Assembly: GCF_003634935.1 (NCBI RefSeq)
Contig: NZ_RBXO01000001.1
Location: forward strand, 7,747,992-7,811,991
Direction of reading: 5' to 3'
Source of the DNA: Saccharothrix australiensis
GTDB lineage: Bacteria; Actinomycetota; Actinomycetes; Mycobacteriales; Pseudonocardiaceae
DNA length: 64,000 nt
Part shown: piece after piece, positions 36,748-44,730 of the stretch
How positions within the stretch are numbered: position 1 is the stretch's first letter
Layout of the letters: each line of letters opens with the position of its first letter
Translations under genes and position numbers: made by a program
The notes under the pieces: generated by a model
Database searches by the model: none
What the model was told of the DNA's origin: nothing
The model's input: the letters and a program-made list of their open reading frames with translations, nothing else

Positions 36748-37890
36748 TCACGTCGGCTGGAGGGCGGTGACCTGCCGGACGGCTTCCGCCGGCGGCACGC
36801 CGAGGTGCAGCAACCGCGCGATGTCGGCCGCGACGCGGGGCGCGGCGAAGGACGTGCCGCTCCACCGGGCGTAGCCGTATTCGCGCGTCTCGGTGCCCGG
36901 CACGGCGTCCGCCGAGGGCGCCAGTCGAACGAAACTGCTGGTCACATCCACGGCGGGCGCGATGGCGTCCACCCACGGCCCGTGGTTGGAGAACGGCGCG
37001 TCCGCACCCACCGCCACCACCGTGGGCAGGGCGGCCGGCCACACCGGACGCGTGGTCGCGCCGTTGCCCGCGGCGGCCACGACGGTCGCGCCCGACCGTT
37101 CGACCTCGTGCCGCAGCACGGGCGGGCACGTGTCGTCGGCCGTGTGGCAGCCCGCCGTCAGCACGATGACGTCGACCGTCCCGCGCACCGCCCGCAGGCC
37201 GGCCGCGACGGTCGCGTCGTCGGTCAGGCCCAGTGACGACAGCACCCGCCGGTGCCGCACCCGCACGCCCGGCGCGTGGGTCAGCAGCACGCCGGTCACG
37301 AACGTGCCGTGCCCCGCCTGCCGGTCCTGGCCCGGTCGCCCGTCGGCGTCCAGCACCTCGGGCGAGTGCTCCGACGCCGCGAACCACTCCCGGCCGGCGA
37401 ACCACGGGTGCGGGTCGAGACCGGTGTCGAGCACGGCGGCCGTCACGTCCCACGTCTCCTCGGCGGGCGCGGGCGGCGGCGGTGCCGAGCGAGGCAGCGG
37501 CCGGGCCGTGCCGATCATGATCGGGCTGCCGACGTGGACGTGGTTGGGCGCGACGGCCAAGCCGCTGTCGGCGGCGATCCGCACCGGCTCCTCGCCGGGC
37601 CGCAGGCGGATACGGGCGAACACGAGGTCCGCCGCGTCCTCCACCCGGTCCACCCAGCGGCGCAGCCGGTCCACCGCCATCGGCACGCCGTCCGAACGGA
37701 CCAGCAGCTCACCTGAACGGAGCAGGCACTCCTGCGGGCCACCGGGGTCGTGCACGGTGAGGTCGGGCTGTTCCGCCCGACAGCGCTCGGCGATTTCCGC
37801 CAGCGAGACGACGTCGACGAGATCCACATCGGACACCATGCCCGGTGTCCACACGGGACGCTTGTTGTGGTCACCCGATGCGATGAACAC
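36748..37890 (-). CDS. S8 (subtilisin-like) serine peptidase, cytoplasmic type
   Basis: A 380-residue subtilase with an intact triad: Asp155 in AAVLDTGLD, His194 in QAGHGTFVTG and Ser347 in WSGTSFAAP, plus the oxyanion Asn276 in AAAGNG. There is no signal peptide or C-terminal membrane anchor, so it is not mycosin-like and probably stays in the cytosol. Residues 1-140 form a non-standard N-terminal region ending in a Pro-rich linker. An alternative start lies at residue 18. It ends 84 bp from the CHAT gene in convergent orientation and is divergent from the secreted Pro-rich protein. Confidence 0.9.
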   Translation of the reverse strand: MFIASGDHNKRPVWTPGMVSDVDLVDVVSLAEIAERCRAEQPDLTVHDPGGPQECLLRSGELLVRSDGVPMAVDRLRRWVDRVEDAADLVFARIRLRPGEEPVRIAADSGLAVAPNHVHVGSPIMIGTARPLPRSAPPPPAPAEETWDVTAAVLDTGLDPHPWFAGREWFAASEHSPEVLDADGRPGQDRQAGHGTFVTGVLLTHAPGVRVRHRRVLSSLGLTDDATVAAGLRAVRGTVDVIVLTAGCHTADDTCPPVLRHEVERSGATVVAAAGNGATTRPVWPAALPTVVAVGADAPFSNHGPWVDAIAPAVDVTSSFVRLAPSADAVPGTETREYGYARWSGTSFAAPRVAADIARLLHLGVPPAEAVRQVTALQPT

Positions 37891-38064
37891 GACGGACGGT
37901 GTTCACGGACGGGCGCGACGCCCCGGACAGCCGCACGACACCGCCCTTCCGAGTGGGTTCCGCGCCAGAACGTTCGAAAATGCGGTGACCAGTGCTAGAC
38001 ATACAGCACGTCGACCTCGAACGGTCGGTCCCGTTCGCCCTGACCGGAACGGTGGTGATCCCCG

Positions 38065-39315
38065 GTGGCAGCCTCCGACGCGGTGCGCCGCAGCGGATCC
38101 CTGCTGCTCCGGGCGCTGGTCGTGGGTGGTTTGGCGACGGCCGCGTGGCTGTGTTGCGGCGCCTCGGCGTCCGCCGAGACCCAAGATCACCCGGACGTGG
38201 CGGCGATGCCGCTCGACACGGTGAACACCACTGTGGAGCCACCGCACACCGCGACCACCGCCCCACCGACCACCGCCCCGCCGACCACCGCGGCGGACCA
38301 GCCCGGCGACGAGCAGGCGACGAGCACACCGCCGCCGCCGTCCACGCCGGACCCCGGCTCACCGGGCTTGGACCCGTCCTCGGCACCGACGACGACGCCC
38401 ACCCTCGTGCCGCCGCCGAACACCGAACCGCTGCCGAACACCGAACCACCGCCGGGCGACGAGCAACTGCCGAACGCGATCCCGACACCGGCGGCGGCCC
38501 TGTCGCAACTCCCGGTGCCGGCGGTGCTGCCCCCTGCCTCGGTCTTCTCCCTGACCCCGGCCCCGGCCTTGTCGCCGGCCCCCGCCCTGGCCCCGGCATC
38601 AGCCCTGACCCCGGCCGCGGTGCAGGCGCTGACGTCCGCGGTCCTGTCACCACCCACCGCGCCGAAGCCCACCGTCGCTCTCGGGTCCCCGCTCCCCCTG
38701 GCCTCGCCCGCGCACCTGGTGCCCGCCGGTGAAGTCGAGGTCGAGGCGGTGGCCGACCCGACGGCGCAGCAGTCCGGCTTCTACTACTCGGGCGGCTCGG
38801 AGAGCAGCGCGTACCGCCGGACGGGCGCGGTGTCGAACACCATGCCCGTCGAGCTGTACGAGGCGAAGGTCGCGGCCAAGGCCGCCGCGCTGCACGCCGA
38901 CCGCGTCCCGCCACCGCCCGACCCGGCTCCCGCGCAGCCGCCGGCCAAGGCGCTGCCGAGCGCTGCCGGGTCGCCGGCGCCGCAGGACGACGCGGTGCCC
39001 GCCCCGGACCTGACGCCGGTCCCGGCAGGCGCGGAGGGGACCGCCGACACGACCGCCTCCCACGGCGACCTGGCCTGGCAGAAGCCCGAGCCCGCGACGC
39101 CCGCGCCGGCACCGAACCAACTGCCCGCGCCCACCGCGCCGACCACGGCGTCGTCGAGCGCGCAGGACAGCTCGAACGGCCACCGTGGTGGCGTGCTGAT
39201 GTTCGTGACGAGCCAGGAACGGCTGGCGCCTCCGGCTGCGTGGTCAGCGGAACGGCGCGACGACCGGCGCTCCCCCGGCAGCATTCCAGGGCTGCCCAGC
39301 ACGTCCCCGGACTGA
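38065..39315 (+). CDS. secreted Pro/Ala/Thr-rich protein
   Basis: A 416-residue exported protein of unknown function. The signal peptide spans about residues 1-38 (basic start, LLLRALVVGGLATAAW core, cleavage near SASA). The rest is disordered Pro/Ala/Thr-rich sequence with APALSPAPALAPASA-type repeats. One short ordered-looking island near residue 235 (AQQSGFYYSGGSESSAYRR) is rich in Tyr and Ser. It starts with GTG and is divergent from the S8 peptidase, so the protease might act on it, but it would have to meet it across the membrane. No family assigned. Confidence 0.75.
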   Translation: MAASDAVRRSGSLLLRALVVGGLATAAWLCCGASASAETQDHPDVAAMPLDTVNTTVEPPHTATTAPPTTAPPTTAADQPGDEQATSTPPPPSTPDPGSPGLDPSSAPTTTPTLVPPPNTEPLPNTEPPPGDEQLPNAIPTPAAALSQLPVPAVLPPASVFSLTPAPALSPAPALAPASALTPAAVQALTSAVLSPPTAPKPTVALGSPLPLASPAHLVPAGEVEVEAVADPTAQQSGFYYSGGSESSAYRRTGAVSNTMPVELYEAKVAAKAAALHADRVPPPPDPAPAQPPAKALPSAAGSPAPQDDAVPAPDLTPVPAGAEGTADTTASHGDLAWQKPEPATPAPAPNQLPAPTAPTTASSSAQDSSNGHRGGVLMFVTSQERLAPPAAWSAERRDDRRSPGSIPGLPSTSPD

Positions 39316-39500
39316 GTCCGACGGCACCGGTCTGTCCAATACCGACCACGCCGCCCACCAGTCACCTTTGAGTGTCCTCATTTCACCCGCCCGTGGGTTC
39401 AGTCAGTCATTTCCACTTCCCGTCCTGCCGACCGCGCCCCGGCAGGAACGGGCATGATCCCGTCGCCGCACTGCCCCTGCGTCAACGGGATCACACGGGA

Positions 39501-39546
39501 ACCTGCGGTCGGGGACGCCATTCCCTGGAGCGTCCCCGCCGCAGGT
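39501..39546. terminator. strong hairpin 1
   Basis: The arms acctgcggtcggggacgc (39501-39518) and gcgtccccgccgcaggt (39530-39546) pair over about 17 bp with one mismatch or bulge and an 11-nt loop. It lies about 190 bp after the secreted Pro-rich gene. Confidence 0.6.
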
Positions 39547-39557
39547 CCACGTAGGAC

Positions 39558-39606
39558 CACCGTCGGGCTCCGGCTCAACGAGGGGCTGCGCCGGAGCCCG
39601 ACGGTG
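39558..39606. terminator. strong hairpin 2
   Basis: The arms caccgtcgggctccggc (39558-39574) and gccggagcccgacggtg (39590-39606) are perfect 17-bp complements with a 15-nt loop. It follows the previous hairpin by 11 bp. Together they would make an efficient tandem terminator, or they mark an unannotated RNA. Confidence 0.65.
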
Positions 39607-40457
39607 ACGACACCCCCCGATCCAGCGAACCCCCACCCGAGTGACCAACCCACCGCCGTTCGCTTAGTAGGGTGAACTCACAAGAAATCCCCCGCCGTCG
39701 GGCACTTTCGACTTACCGATTTCGTTGCCGGATTCAAGGAGGCAGCGGCACACGGCGAGCAACGCTCCACGCGGCACGACGAAGAACGTCGACACCGCGA
39801 CGACCACAGCACGACGAAGACAGCGGCACGGCGAACACAGCGACACGGCCAACACCGCGACACGGCCACAACGGAGAACGCAGCGCCGCCCAACCCGACC
39901 AAGCCCCCAAGCCCCAGCCCGCGACAAGGCACAACCACGGTCGGCCAACGCGACGACCGGCCGGCAGGCACAGCCGCCAACAGCACCGGCAGGCGCGGCG
40001 CCGACGACGACGGCACACGTTCGCAGGCGGCCGCGTGCCCAGCGGACGTGGGCGCAGTCGCAGGCGTGGCCACCGACCCCGCCCCGCCCCGCCGCGCTTT
40101 CCCGCCTCCACGCTGACATCGGCATCGGCACGCTGACGTCGGCATCGGCCCTGCACTCGCCTCTGGCCCTGCACCTCGGCCCCGGCCCTGTCGGTGGTCG
40201 TGGCCTCAGGCTCGGTTGCGGCCTCGGGCGTGGCCTCGCCTCCGGCGTGGGCGTGGCCTCCGGGCGTGCGCGTGGGCGTGGCCTCGGCCTCGCGCGGGTG
40301 CGTGTGCGGGTGCGGGCTAGCGCGAGCGCGGGTGCGGGCTCGGGTGCGAGCTGGGTCGTGGGCCTGAGCGAGTGGACGGGGAGGGTGCACAGGGCTGAGT
40401 GCGGTCGGGCGTGCGGGACGCAGAGGGGGCGGGGGTGGCGAGGGGCGTTGGGGCTGG

Positions 40458-41924
40458 TCAGGCCACGGGCATGGTGGCGTCCGCCTCGCCGGGCACGTTC
40501 GCGCTCGTGCCCGTCACCGACGCCGCCACCAGCCCCAGCCGCCGGACCGCGTCGCGGAGCACGTCGGACGGCAGGACGTAGGGCAGGCGCAGCCAGCGCT
40601 CGAACCCGCCGTGCGCCCCGAACCGCGACCCCGGAGCGAGGCGGATGCCGTGGTTCTGCGCCACGACGGCCACGCGGGTGCTGATGGGCGCGTCCAGTTC
40701 GCACCACACGCTCAGCCCGCCCGCCGGCCGGCGGAACCGCCACTGCGGGCAGTGTTCGCGCAGGCCGGCGATCAGCACGTCGCGCTGCTCCGCCAGCAGG
40801 GTCCGCCGGGCCGCCAGCGCCTGGTCCGGCTCGGTCATCAGCTCGGCCAGCACCAGCTGCTCGAACACCGCCGAACCGAGGTCCAGCGCCGTCCGCGTCG
40901 AGATCAGGCGGTGGACCACCTCGGCCGACGCCCGTATCCACCCGATCCGCAACCCGCCCCAGTACGCCTTGCTCGCCGACCCCAGCGTCACCACCAGGTC
41001 CTCGGCGTACGACGCCATCGGCGGCGGACCGTCCAGCGGATCGCCGTCGAGGTCCAGCTCGACCACCGTCTCGTCGATCACCAGCGGCGTGCGGGCGCGG
41101 CGCGCGATGTCGGCCAGTTCCGCCCGCCCCTCCGCGTCCAGCCGGTGGCTGGTCGGGTTGTGGAAGTCCAGCACCAGGTACGCCATGCGCGGCGCGGCCT
41201 GGCGCAGGGCCGCCGCGATGCCCGGCAGGTCCCACCCGGTCGGCGTCATGGCCACCGGCACCGGGATGGCCGACACCGCCTTGATCGCGTCGAGCGCGTT
41301 GGGGTAGCTCGGCTGCTCGACCAGCACCCGGTCGCCCGGCCCGGTGAGCAGCCGCAGCGCCAGCGCCAGCGCGTGCTGCGCGCCGCTGGTGATGACGATC
41401 TGGTCCGGCGACGTCGGCAGCCCGCGCGCCTCGTACCGCTGCGCGATGCGCTTGCGCAGGTCGAACAGGCCGTGCTCGTAGTAACCGTGGTCGACCACGT
41501 GCTCGGGCAGCCGCAGCCGCACCCGGTCGAACGCCGCCAGCATGCCGGGTATCGCGGGCGGCGCGGCGCGGCCGAAGTCGACCATGCTGTGCCCGACCAG
41601 CGGGGTGTCGGGGACCATCCCGAGCGACCCCGTCGGCAGGCTGATCCACGACCCCGCGCCACGCCTGCTGGCCACCAGCCCCTCGGACCGCAACTGGTCG
41701 AGTGCCGCGGTGATCATGGTGCGGCTGACGGGCAGCGCCTCGGCCATCTCGCGCTCGGCGGGCAGGCGGGTCCCGGCGGGCAGCCGGCCGTCGAGGACGA
41801 GCATCCGGATCGCCGCCGCGAGGTCGGCGGAGCCCTGCCGCGCGCCGCGCCGCCGCCACTCGCCGAGCAGGCGGGCGAGTCGAGAGCCGGATATACGTCC
41901 ACCTGGTGGGACGTCGTGGTTCAT
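40458..41924 (-). CDS. MocR-type regulator (YczR-like)
   Basis: A 488-residue fusion. The N-terminal GntR winged helix (LAAAIRMLVLDGRLPAGTRL, then MAEALPVSRTMITAALDQLR) precedes a fold-type I aminotransferase domain. That domain has VITSGAQHALALALR, the DFHNPTSHRLD loop and the PLP lysine in TLGSASKAYWGGLRIGW. MocR proteins use PLP or its adducts as effectors rather than for catalysis. The divergent neighbour is a YczE-type membrane protein, the known genomic partner of the YczR subgroup. The ATG at 41924 leaves a 53-bp shared control region. Confidence 0.92.
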   Translation of the reverse strand: MNHDVPPGGRISGSRLARLLGEWRRRGARQGSADLAAAIRMLVLDGRLPAGTRLPAEREMAEALPVSRTMITAALDQLRSEGLVASRRGAGSWISLPTGSLGMVPDTPLVGHSMVDFGRAAPPAIPGMLAAFDRVRLRLPEHVVDHGYYEHGLFDLRKRIAQRYEARGLPTSPDQIVITSGAQHALALALRLLTGPGDRVLVEQPSYPNALDAIKAVSAIPVPVAMTPTGWDLPGIAAALRQAAPRMAYLVLDFHNPTSHRLDAEGRAELADIARRARTPLVIDETVVELDLDGDPLDGPPPMASYAEDLVVTLGSASKAYWGGLRIGWIRASAEVVHRLISTRTALDLGSAVFEQLVLAELMTEPDQALAARRTLLAEQRDVLIAGLREHCPQWRFRRPAGGLSVWCELDAPISTRVAVVAQNHGIRLAPGSRFGAHGGFERWLRLPYVLPSDVLRDAVRRLGLVAASVTGTSANVPGEADATMPVA

Positions 41925-41927
41925 GTG

Positions 41928-41966
41928 GCCAATTATTCAACTTTGGCTCTGGAAAACAAAGCCAAT
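41928..41966. promoter_or_regulatory. YczR/YczE operator region
   Basis: The 53-bp divergent gap is A/T-rich and holds a direct repeat GCCAAT (41928-41933 and 41961-41966). It also holds an inverted repeat TTGGCT-N11-AGCCAA (41943-41965). Mixed direct and inverted repeats of this sort fit MocR dimers. Binding by the adjacent regulator is inferred. Confidence 0.7.
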
Positions 41967-41977
41967 CGCCGCTGAGG

Positions 41978-42613
41978 ATGGCCACCATGCTCGCCGCACT
42001 CCACCAGGTCCCCGTCTCCGTCGCACCCGCCCGCCGCCTGACCCAACTGGTCGCGGGCCTCTGGCTCTACGGCGCGAGCATGGCGCTCCAGATCCGCGCG
42101 ACGCTGGGCCTCGACCCGTGGGACGTGCTGCACGAGGGCCTGACCAAGCGCACCGGCCTGAGCTTCGGCGTCGTCACCATCCTCGTCGGCGCGCTCGTCC
42201 TGCTGTGCTGGGCGCCCCTGCGGCAGCGCCCCGGCGTCGGCACGGTCTGCAACGTCCTCCTGATCGGCGTCGCGGTCGACGTCACGCTCGCCGTCCTCCC
42301 CGCGCCGGCGGAACTGCTGCCGCGCACCCTGTTCCTGGTCGCGGGCATCGTCCTGAACGGACTGGCCGCCGCCGTCTACATCGGAGCGCGGCTCGGCCCC
42401 GGCCCGCGCGACGGCCTGACGACCGGGTTCTGCGCGCGGACCGGGGCCTCGCTGCGCCTGGTCCGGACCGCGGTGGAGCTGGCGGTGCTGGCCGTCGGCT
42501 GGTCGCTGGGCGGCACGATCGGCGTCGGCACCGTCCTGTACGCCCTGGCCATCGGCCCCCTGACGCAGGCGTTCCTGCCCCTGGTCACCTGGAGTTCGCG
42601 ACCCGCCGCCTGA
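41978..42613 (+). CDS. YczE family membrane protein
   Basis: A 211-residue integral membrane protein of the YczE/YyaS/YitT group with about five helices. Characteristic segments are GLWLYGASMALQIRATLGLD, the PWDVLHEGLTKRTGLSFG loop and the paired GPGPRDGLTTGFCARTG loop. A transporter role is presumed; the substrate may relate to vitamin B6 because the partner regulator senses PLP, but this is inference. ATG 41978 was chosen over an in-frame start upstream that would overlap the operator. Its end overlaps the convergent ClpN gene by 29 bp. Confidence 0.9.
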   Translation: MATMLAALHQVPVSVAPARRLTQLVAGLWLYGASMALQIRATLGLDPWDVLHEGLTKRTGLSFGVVTILVGALVLLCWAPLRQRPGVGTVCNVLLIGVAVDVTLAVLPAPAELLPRTLFLVAGIVLNGLAAAVYIGARLGPGPRDGLTTGFCARTGASLRLVRTAVELAVLAVGWSLGGTIGVGTVLYALAIGPLTQAFLPLVTWSSRPAA

Positions 42614-43112
42614 CCTCGGTGTAGTGCACGCCGCGCGCCGCCAGCACCTCGGCCACGGACCCCCGCCCGGCCAGCAGCGCCAGGACCAGGTGCTCCCGCC
42701 TGAGCTTCCGGTGGCCGAGGTCGCGCGCCTCGACCAGGCCGCGGGTCAGCACCTTCTTCGCCGCCGGGTGGAACGGCGTCCCGAACAGCCTGCGCCGGAG
42801 CGTGGGCGGCCGGGTGGCCAGCGCACCCTCGCCCCACGAGCGCTCGACCGAGGCCACCACCTGGCCGACGTCGATGCCCAGCCCCTTCAGCGCCTCCTCG
42901 TCGGCCCGGCTGAGCCCGCCCTTGCGCCGGATCTCCCGGAAGTCGGCCTCCACCGCCGCTCGCGTCACCCCGAACTCCGCCAGGACCGGCGTGTCCAGCA
43001 GGGCCAGCATGAGGTGCTCGGGCGCGATCTCGCCGGCCGCCGCGCGCTCGGCTTCCGCGACGGCGGCGTGCACCGCTCGCCGCGCCTCCCTGGTGAACCT
43101 CTCGCCGATCAC
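42585..43112 (-). CDS. Clp N-terminal repeat domain protein
   Basis: A 175-residue protein containing two Clp-N (R domain) repeats. One is RFTREARRAVHAAVAEAERA with APEHLMLALLD; the other is FHPAAKKVLTRGLVEARDLG with RREHLVLALLAG. There is no AAA+ module, so it resembles ClpS/ClpN adaptors or free substrate-recognition domains. Its GTG start overlaps the stop of the HTH gene (GTGA), making a coupled pair. Confidence 0.9.
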   Translation of the reverse strand: MIGERFTREARRAVHAAVAEAERAAAGEIAPEHLMLALLDTPVLAEFGVTRAAVEADFREIRRKGGLSRADEEALKGLGIDVGQVVASVERSWGEGALATRPPTLRRRLFGTPFHPAAKKVLTRGLVEARDLGHRKLRREHLVLALLAGRGSVAEVLAARGVHYTEVRRRVANSR

Positions 43113-43321
43113 CGGACACCCCCGTGCTTCTTGTGGACGGCCTGCCTGGTGACACCCAGTTCGGCCGCGATCTCCTGCCAGGACCAGCCCCGGACGCGAG
43201 CGTTGCGGACCTGGACCGCTTCCAGCTGTTCGAGCAGCCTGCGCAGCGCGCCGACCGCCCTCAGCCCGACCTTGGGGTCCTGGTCGCCCGCCGCCGAGGC
43301 GAGTTGCGTTGCCTCCGTCAT
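43109..43321 (-). CDS. small HTH protein coupled to ClpN
   Basis: A 70-residue DNA-binding protein. The C-terminal half is a helix-turn-helix (VRGWSWQEIAAELGVTRQAV) and the N-terminal half is a helix likely for dimerisation. ATG 43321 is preferred over an earlier frame opening inside the operator. It precedes the ClpN gene, a pairing often seen in actinomycetes. It probably represses its own transcript through the twin palindromes just upstream. Confidence 0.87.
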   Translation of the reverse strand: MTEATQLASAAGDQDPKVGLRAVGALRRLLEQLEAVQVRNARVRGWSWQEIAAELGVTRQAVHKKHGGVR

Positions 43322-43324
43322 GAC

Positions 43325-43368
43325 GTCAACTTTGGTTGACACGCGGCCACTTGTCAACCCAGGTTGAC
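43325..43368. promoter_or_regulatory. twin operators GTCAAC-N4-GTTGAC
   Basis: Two copies of the palindrome GTCAAC-N4-GTTGAC occur at 43325-43340 and 43353-43368, with centres 28 bp apart, between the HTH gene and the divergent phosphatase gene. The second copy lies 16 bp before the phosphatase ATG. The best candidate binder is the 70-residue HTH protein, which would co-regulate both sides. Confidence 0.82.
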
Positions 43369-43384
43369 ACTAAGCTCGGAGTCG

Positions 43385-44191
43385 ATGCCCGAGACCACCG
43401 CGCCCGAGACCACCGCGCCGGAGATCACCACCGCCGAACGCGCCGGGGTCGGCCTGGACGGCGAGCCCCGCCCCACCGAGGACCGGGTCGTCGTCCTCCC
43501 GGACGCCGTGGTCCTGCTGGACGGCGCCACCTCGCCGACGCCGCGCGAACGGGACGGCGGCTGGCACTCGCGGGCCCTCGCGGACGAGTTCCGCGCGCTC
43601 GGCGGGCTGCGCGGCGACCTGGCCGACGAACTCGCGGGCGTCATCGGCCGGTTGGCGGACCGCCACGGCCTCGTCCCCGGCGACTCGCCGTCCAGCACGG
43701 TCGCGATCGTCCGCTGGACCGACGACGCGGTCGACGCCCTGGTGCTCGCGGACACCCCGGTGGTGGTGTTCGGCACGGCGGACGGCGCGGCCCCGGAGGT
43801 CGTGGCCGACGACCGCCTGCGCGACCTGCGCGGCCGGGTCGACCGGGTCACGGACTGGCGCAACCGCGACGGCGGCTTCTGGGTGGCCGAGGCGGACCCG
43901 GCCGCCGCCCACCGCGCGGTGCGCCGGTCGTGGCGGCGTGACGCGGTGCACACCGTCCTGATGGCGACCGACGGCGTCTCGTGCGGGGTGGACGACTACG
44001 GCCTGTTCGCGGATTGGTCGGCCGTGTTGGACGTCACATCGGCGAAAGGCCCGGAAGCGGTGCTGGACGAGATCCGGCGCGCCGAGGCGAACGACCCGGA
44101 ACGGGTCCGGTGGCGGCGGTCGAAAGTGCACGACGACCAGGCGTTCGCCGTGCTGCGATTCGCGGCCGGCCGACTCCGGGGAAAGCCCTGA
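43385..44191 (+). CDS. PP2C-like phosphatase domain protein
   Basis: A 268-residue protein with the layout of a short PP2C/PPM phosphatase. It has RPTEDRVVVLPDAVVLLDGA (metal-binding Asp residues), GDSPSSTVAIVRWTDD, VLADTPVVVF and a late HTVLMATDGVSCGVDDYG, then SKVHDDQAFAVLRF with the final Asp. The N-terminus has a Thr/Pro/Glu tail. It would dephosphorylate Ser/Thr on an unknown protein. A strong hairpin 6 bp after its stop separates it from the tRNA cluster. Confidence 0.82.
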   Translation: MPETTAPETTAPEITTAERAGVGLDGEPRPTEDRVVVLPDAVVLLDGATSPTPRERDGGWHSRALADEFRALGGLRGDLADELAGVIGRLADRHGLVPGDSPSSTVAIVRWTDDAVDALVLADTPVVVFGTADGAAPEVVADDRLRDLRGRVDRVTDWRNRDGGFWVAEADPAAAHRAVRRSWRRDAVHTVLMATDGVSCGVDDYGLFADWSAVLDVTSAKGPEAVLDEIRRAEANDPERVRWRRSKVHDDQAFAVLRFAAGRLRGKP

Positions 44192-44197
44192 AAAGCG

Positions 44198-44231
44198 GAA
44201 ACCCCACGCAATCGCATTGCGCGGGGGTTTC
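44198..44231. terminator. bidirectional terminator
   Basis: The arms gaaaccccacgcaat (44198-44212) and attgcgcgggggtttc (44216-44231) pair over 15 bp with one bulge and a 3-nt loop. A-rich and T-rich flanks lie on either side. It separates the rightward phosphatase gene from the leftward tRNA cluster and fits both. Confidence 0.85.
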
Positions 44232-44239
44232 TGCTGGTC

Positions 44240-44316
44240 TGGTGGCCAGGGGCGGGGTCGAACCGCCGACCTACCGCTTTTCAGGCGGTCGCTCGTACCA
44301 ACTGAGCTACCTGGCC
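44240..44316 (-). tRNA. tRNA-Phe (GAA)
   Basis: The minus strand folds as a cloverleaf with acceptor stem GGCCAGG/CCTGGCC, D-loop AGCTCAGTTGGT, anticodon stem-loop accgc-ctGAAaa-gcggt and T-loop GGTTCGACC. The CCA end is encoded (44240-44242). Anticodon GAA gives phenylalanine. Confidence 0.96.
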
Positions 44317-44351
44317 AGGTAGCGGCTCGGCCGTGCAGCCGAACAGCCTTG

Positions 44352-44425
44352 CGACCCAGACGGGACTCGAACCCGCGACCTTCGCCGTGACAGGGCGACG
44401 CGCTAACCAACTGCGCCACTGGGCC
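44352..44425 (-). tRNA. tRNA-Asp (GTC)
   Basis: The cloverleaf has acceptor GGCCCAG/CTGGGTC with one G-U pair, D-loop GCGCAGTTGGTTAGCGC, anticodon arm cgccctGTCacggcg and T-loop GGTTCGAGTC. CCA is not encoded. Anticodon GTC gives aspartate. Confidence 0.96.
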
Positions 44426-44438
44426 TTGCTCTACTACG

Positions 44439-44511
44439 TGCCCCCAACGGGATTCGAACCCGCGCTACCGCCTTGAAAGGGCGGGGTCCTAGGCCGCTAG
44501 ACGATGGGGAC
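44439..44511 (-). tRNA. tRNA-Glu (TTC)
   Basis: The 73-nt cloverleaf has acceptor GTCCCCA/TGGGGGC, D-arm CGTCTAGCGGCCTAGGAC, anticodon arm ccgccctTTCaaggcgg and T-loop GGTTCGAATC. CCA is not encoded. Anticodon TTC gives glutamate. It is the promoter-proximal member of the leftward Glu-Asp-Phe cluster. Confidence 0.96.
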
Positions 44512-44730
44512 CGGTTCCTCCAGCAACCTCTTGGGCCACCTTCTTCTCCAGGCCCTCCACGCTGTCCGGTGGAAGCATCGTAAGCATAGGGCACGAGTGC
44601 CAACTACTCCAAAACGGGGGTGGCACAAGTTGTTGACCTGCGATTTCTCCACCGTTCGCGGCGACGGGAGCCACCCGGCGGCCGCCGGTCCGCACCCCGA
44701 GGGGGCGCGAACCGGCGGACCGCGCGCGTC

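Larger units (their letters stand above)
39316..40457. other. 1.1-kb non-coding stretch with strand-skewed repeats
   Basis: No gene is supported. Left of 39610 are two strong hairpins, listed separately. From about 39725 to 40080 the top strand is strikingly poor in T and built of short cgacac/ggcaac-like motifs. From about 40120 to 40400 it is poor in A and built of ggcctcgg/gtgcgggtgc-like motifs. Frames that stay open here translate to Arg/Pro/Ala dipeptide runs and were rejected. Confidence 0.6.

Noticed and set aside
39725..40684. Open frames on both strands in the skewed region before the MocR gene
   Set aside because: The translations are Arg/Pro/Ala/Thr repeats created by base skew, with no start signal or domain.
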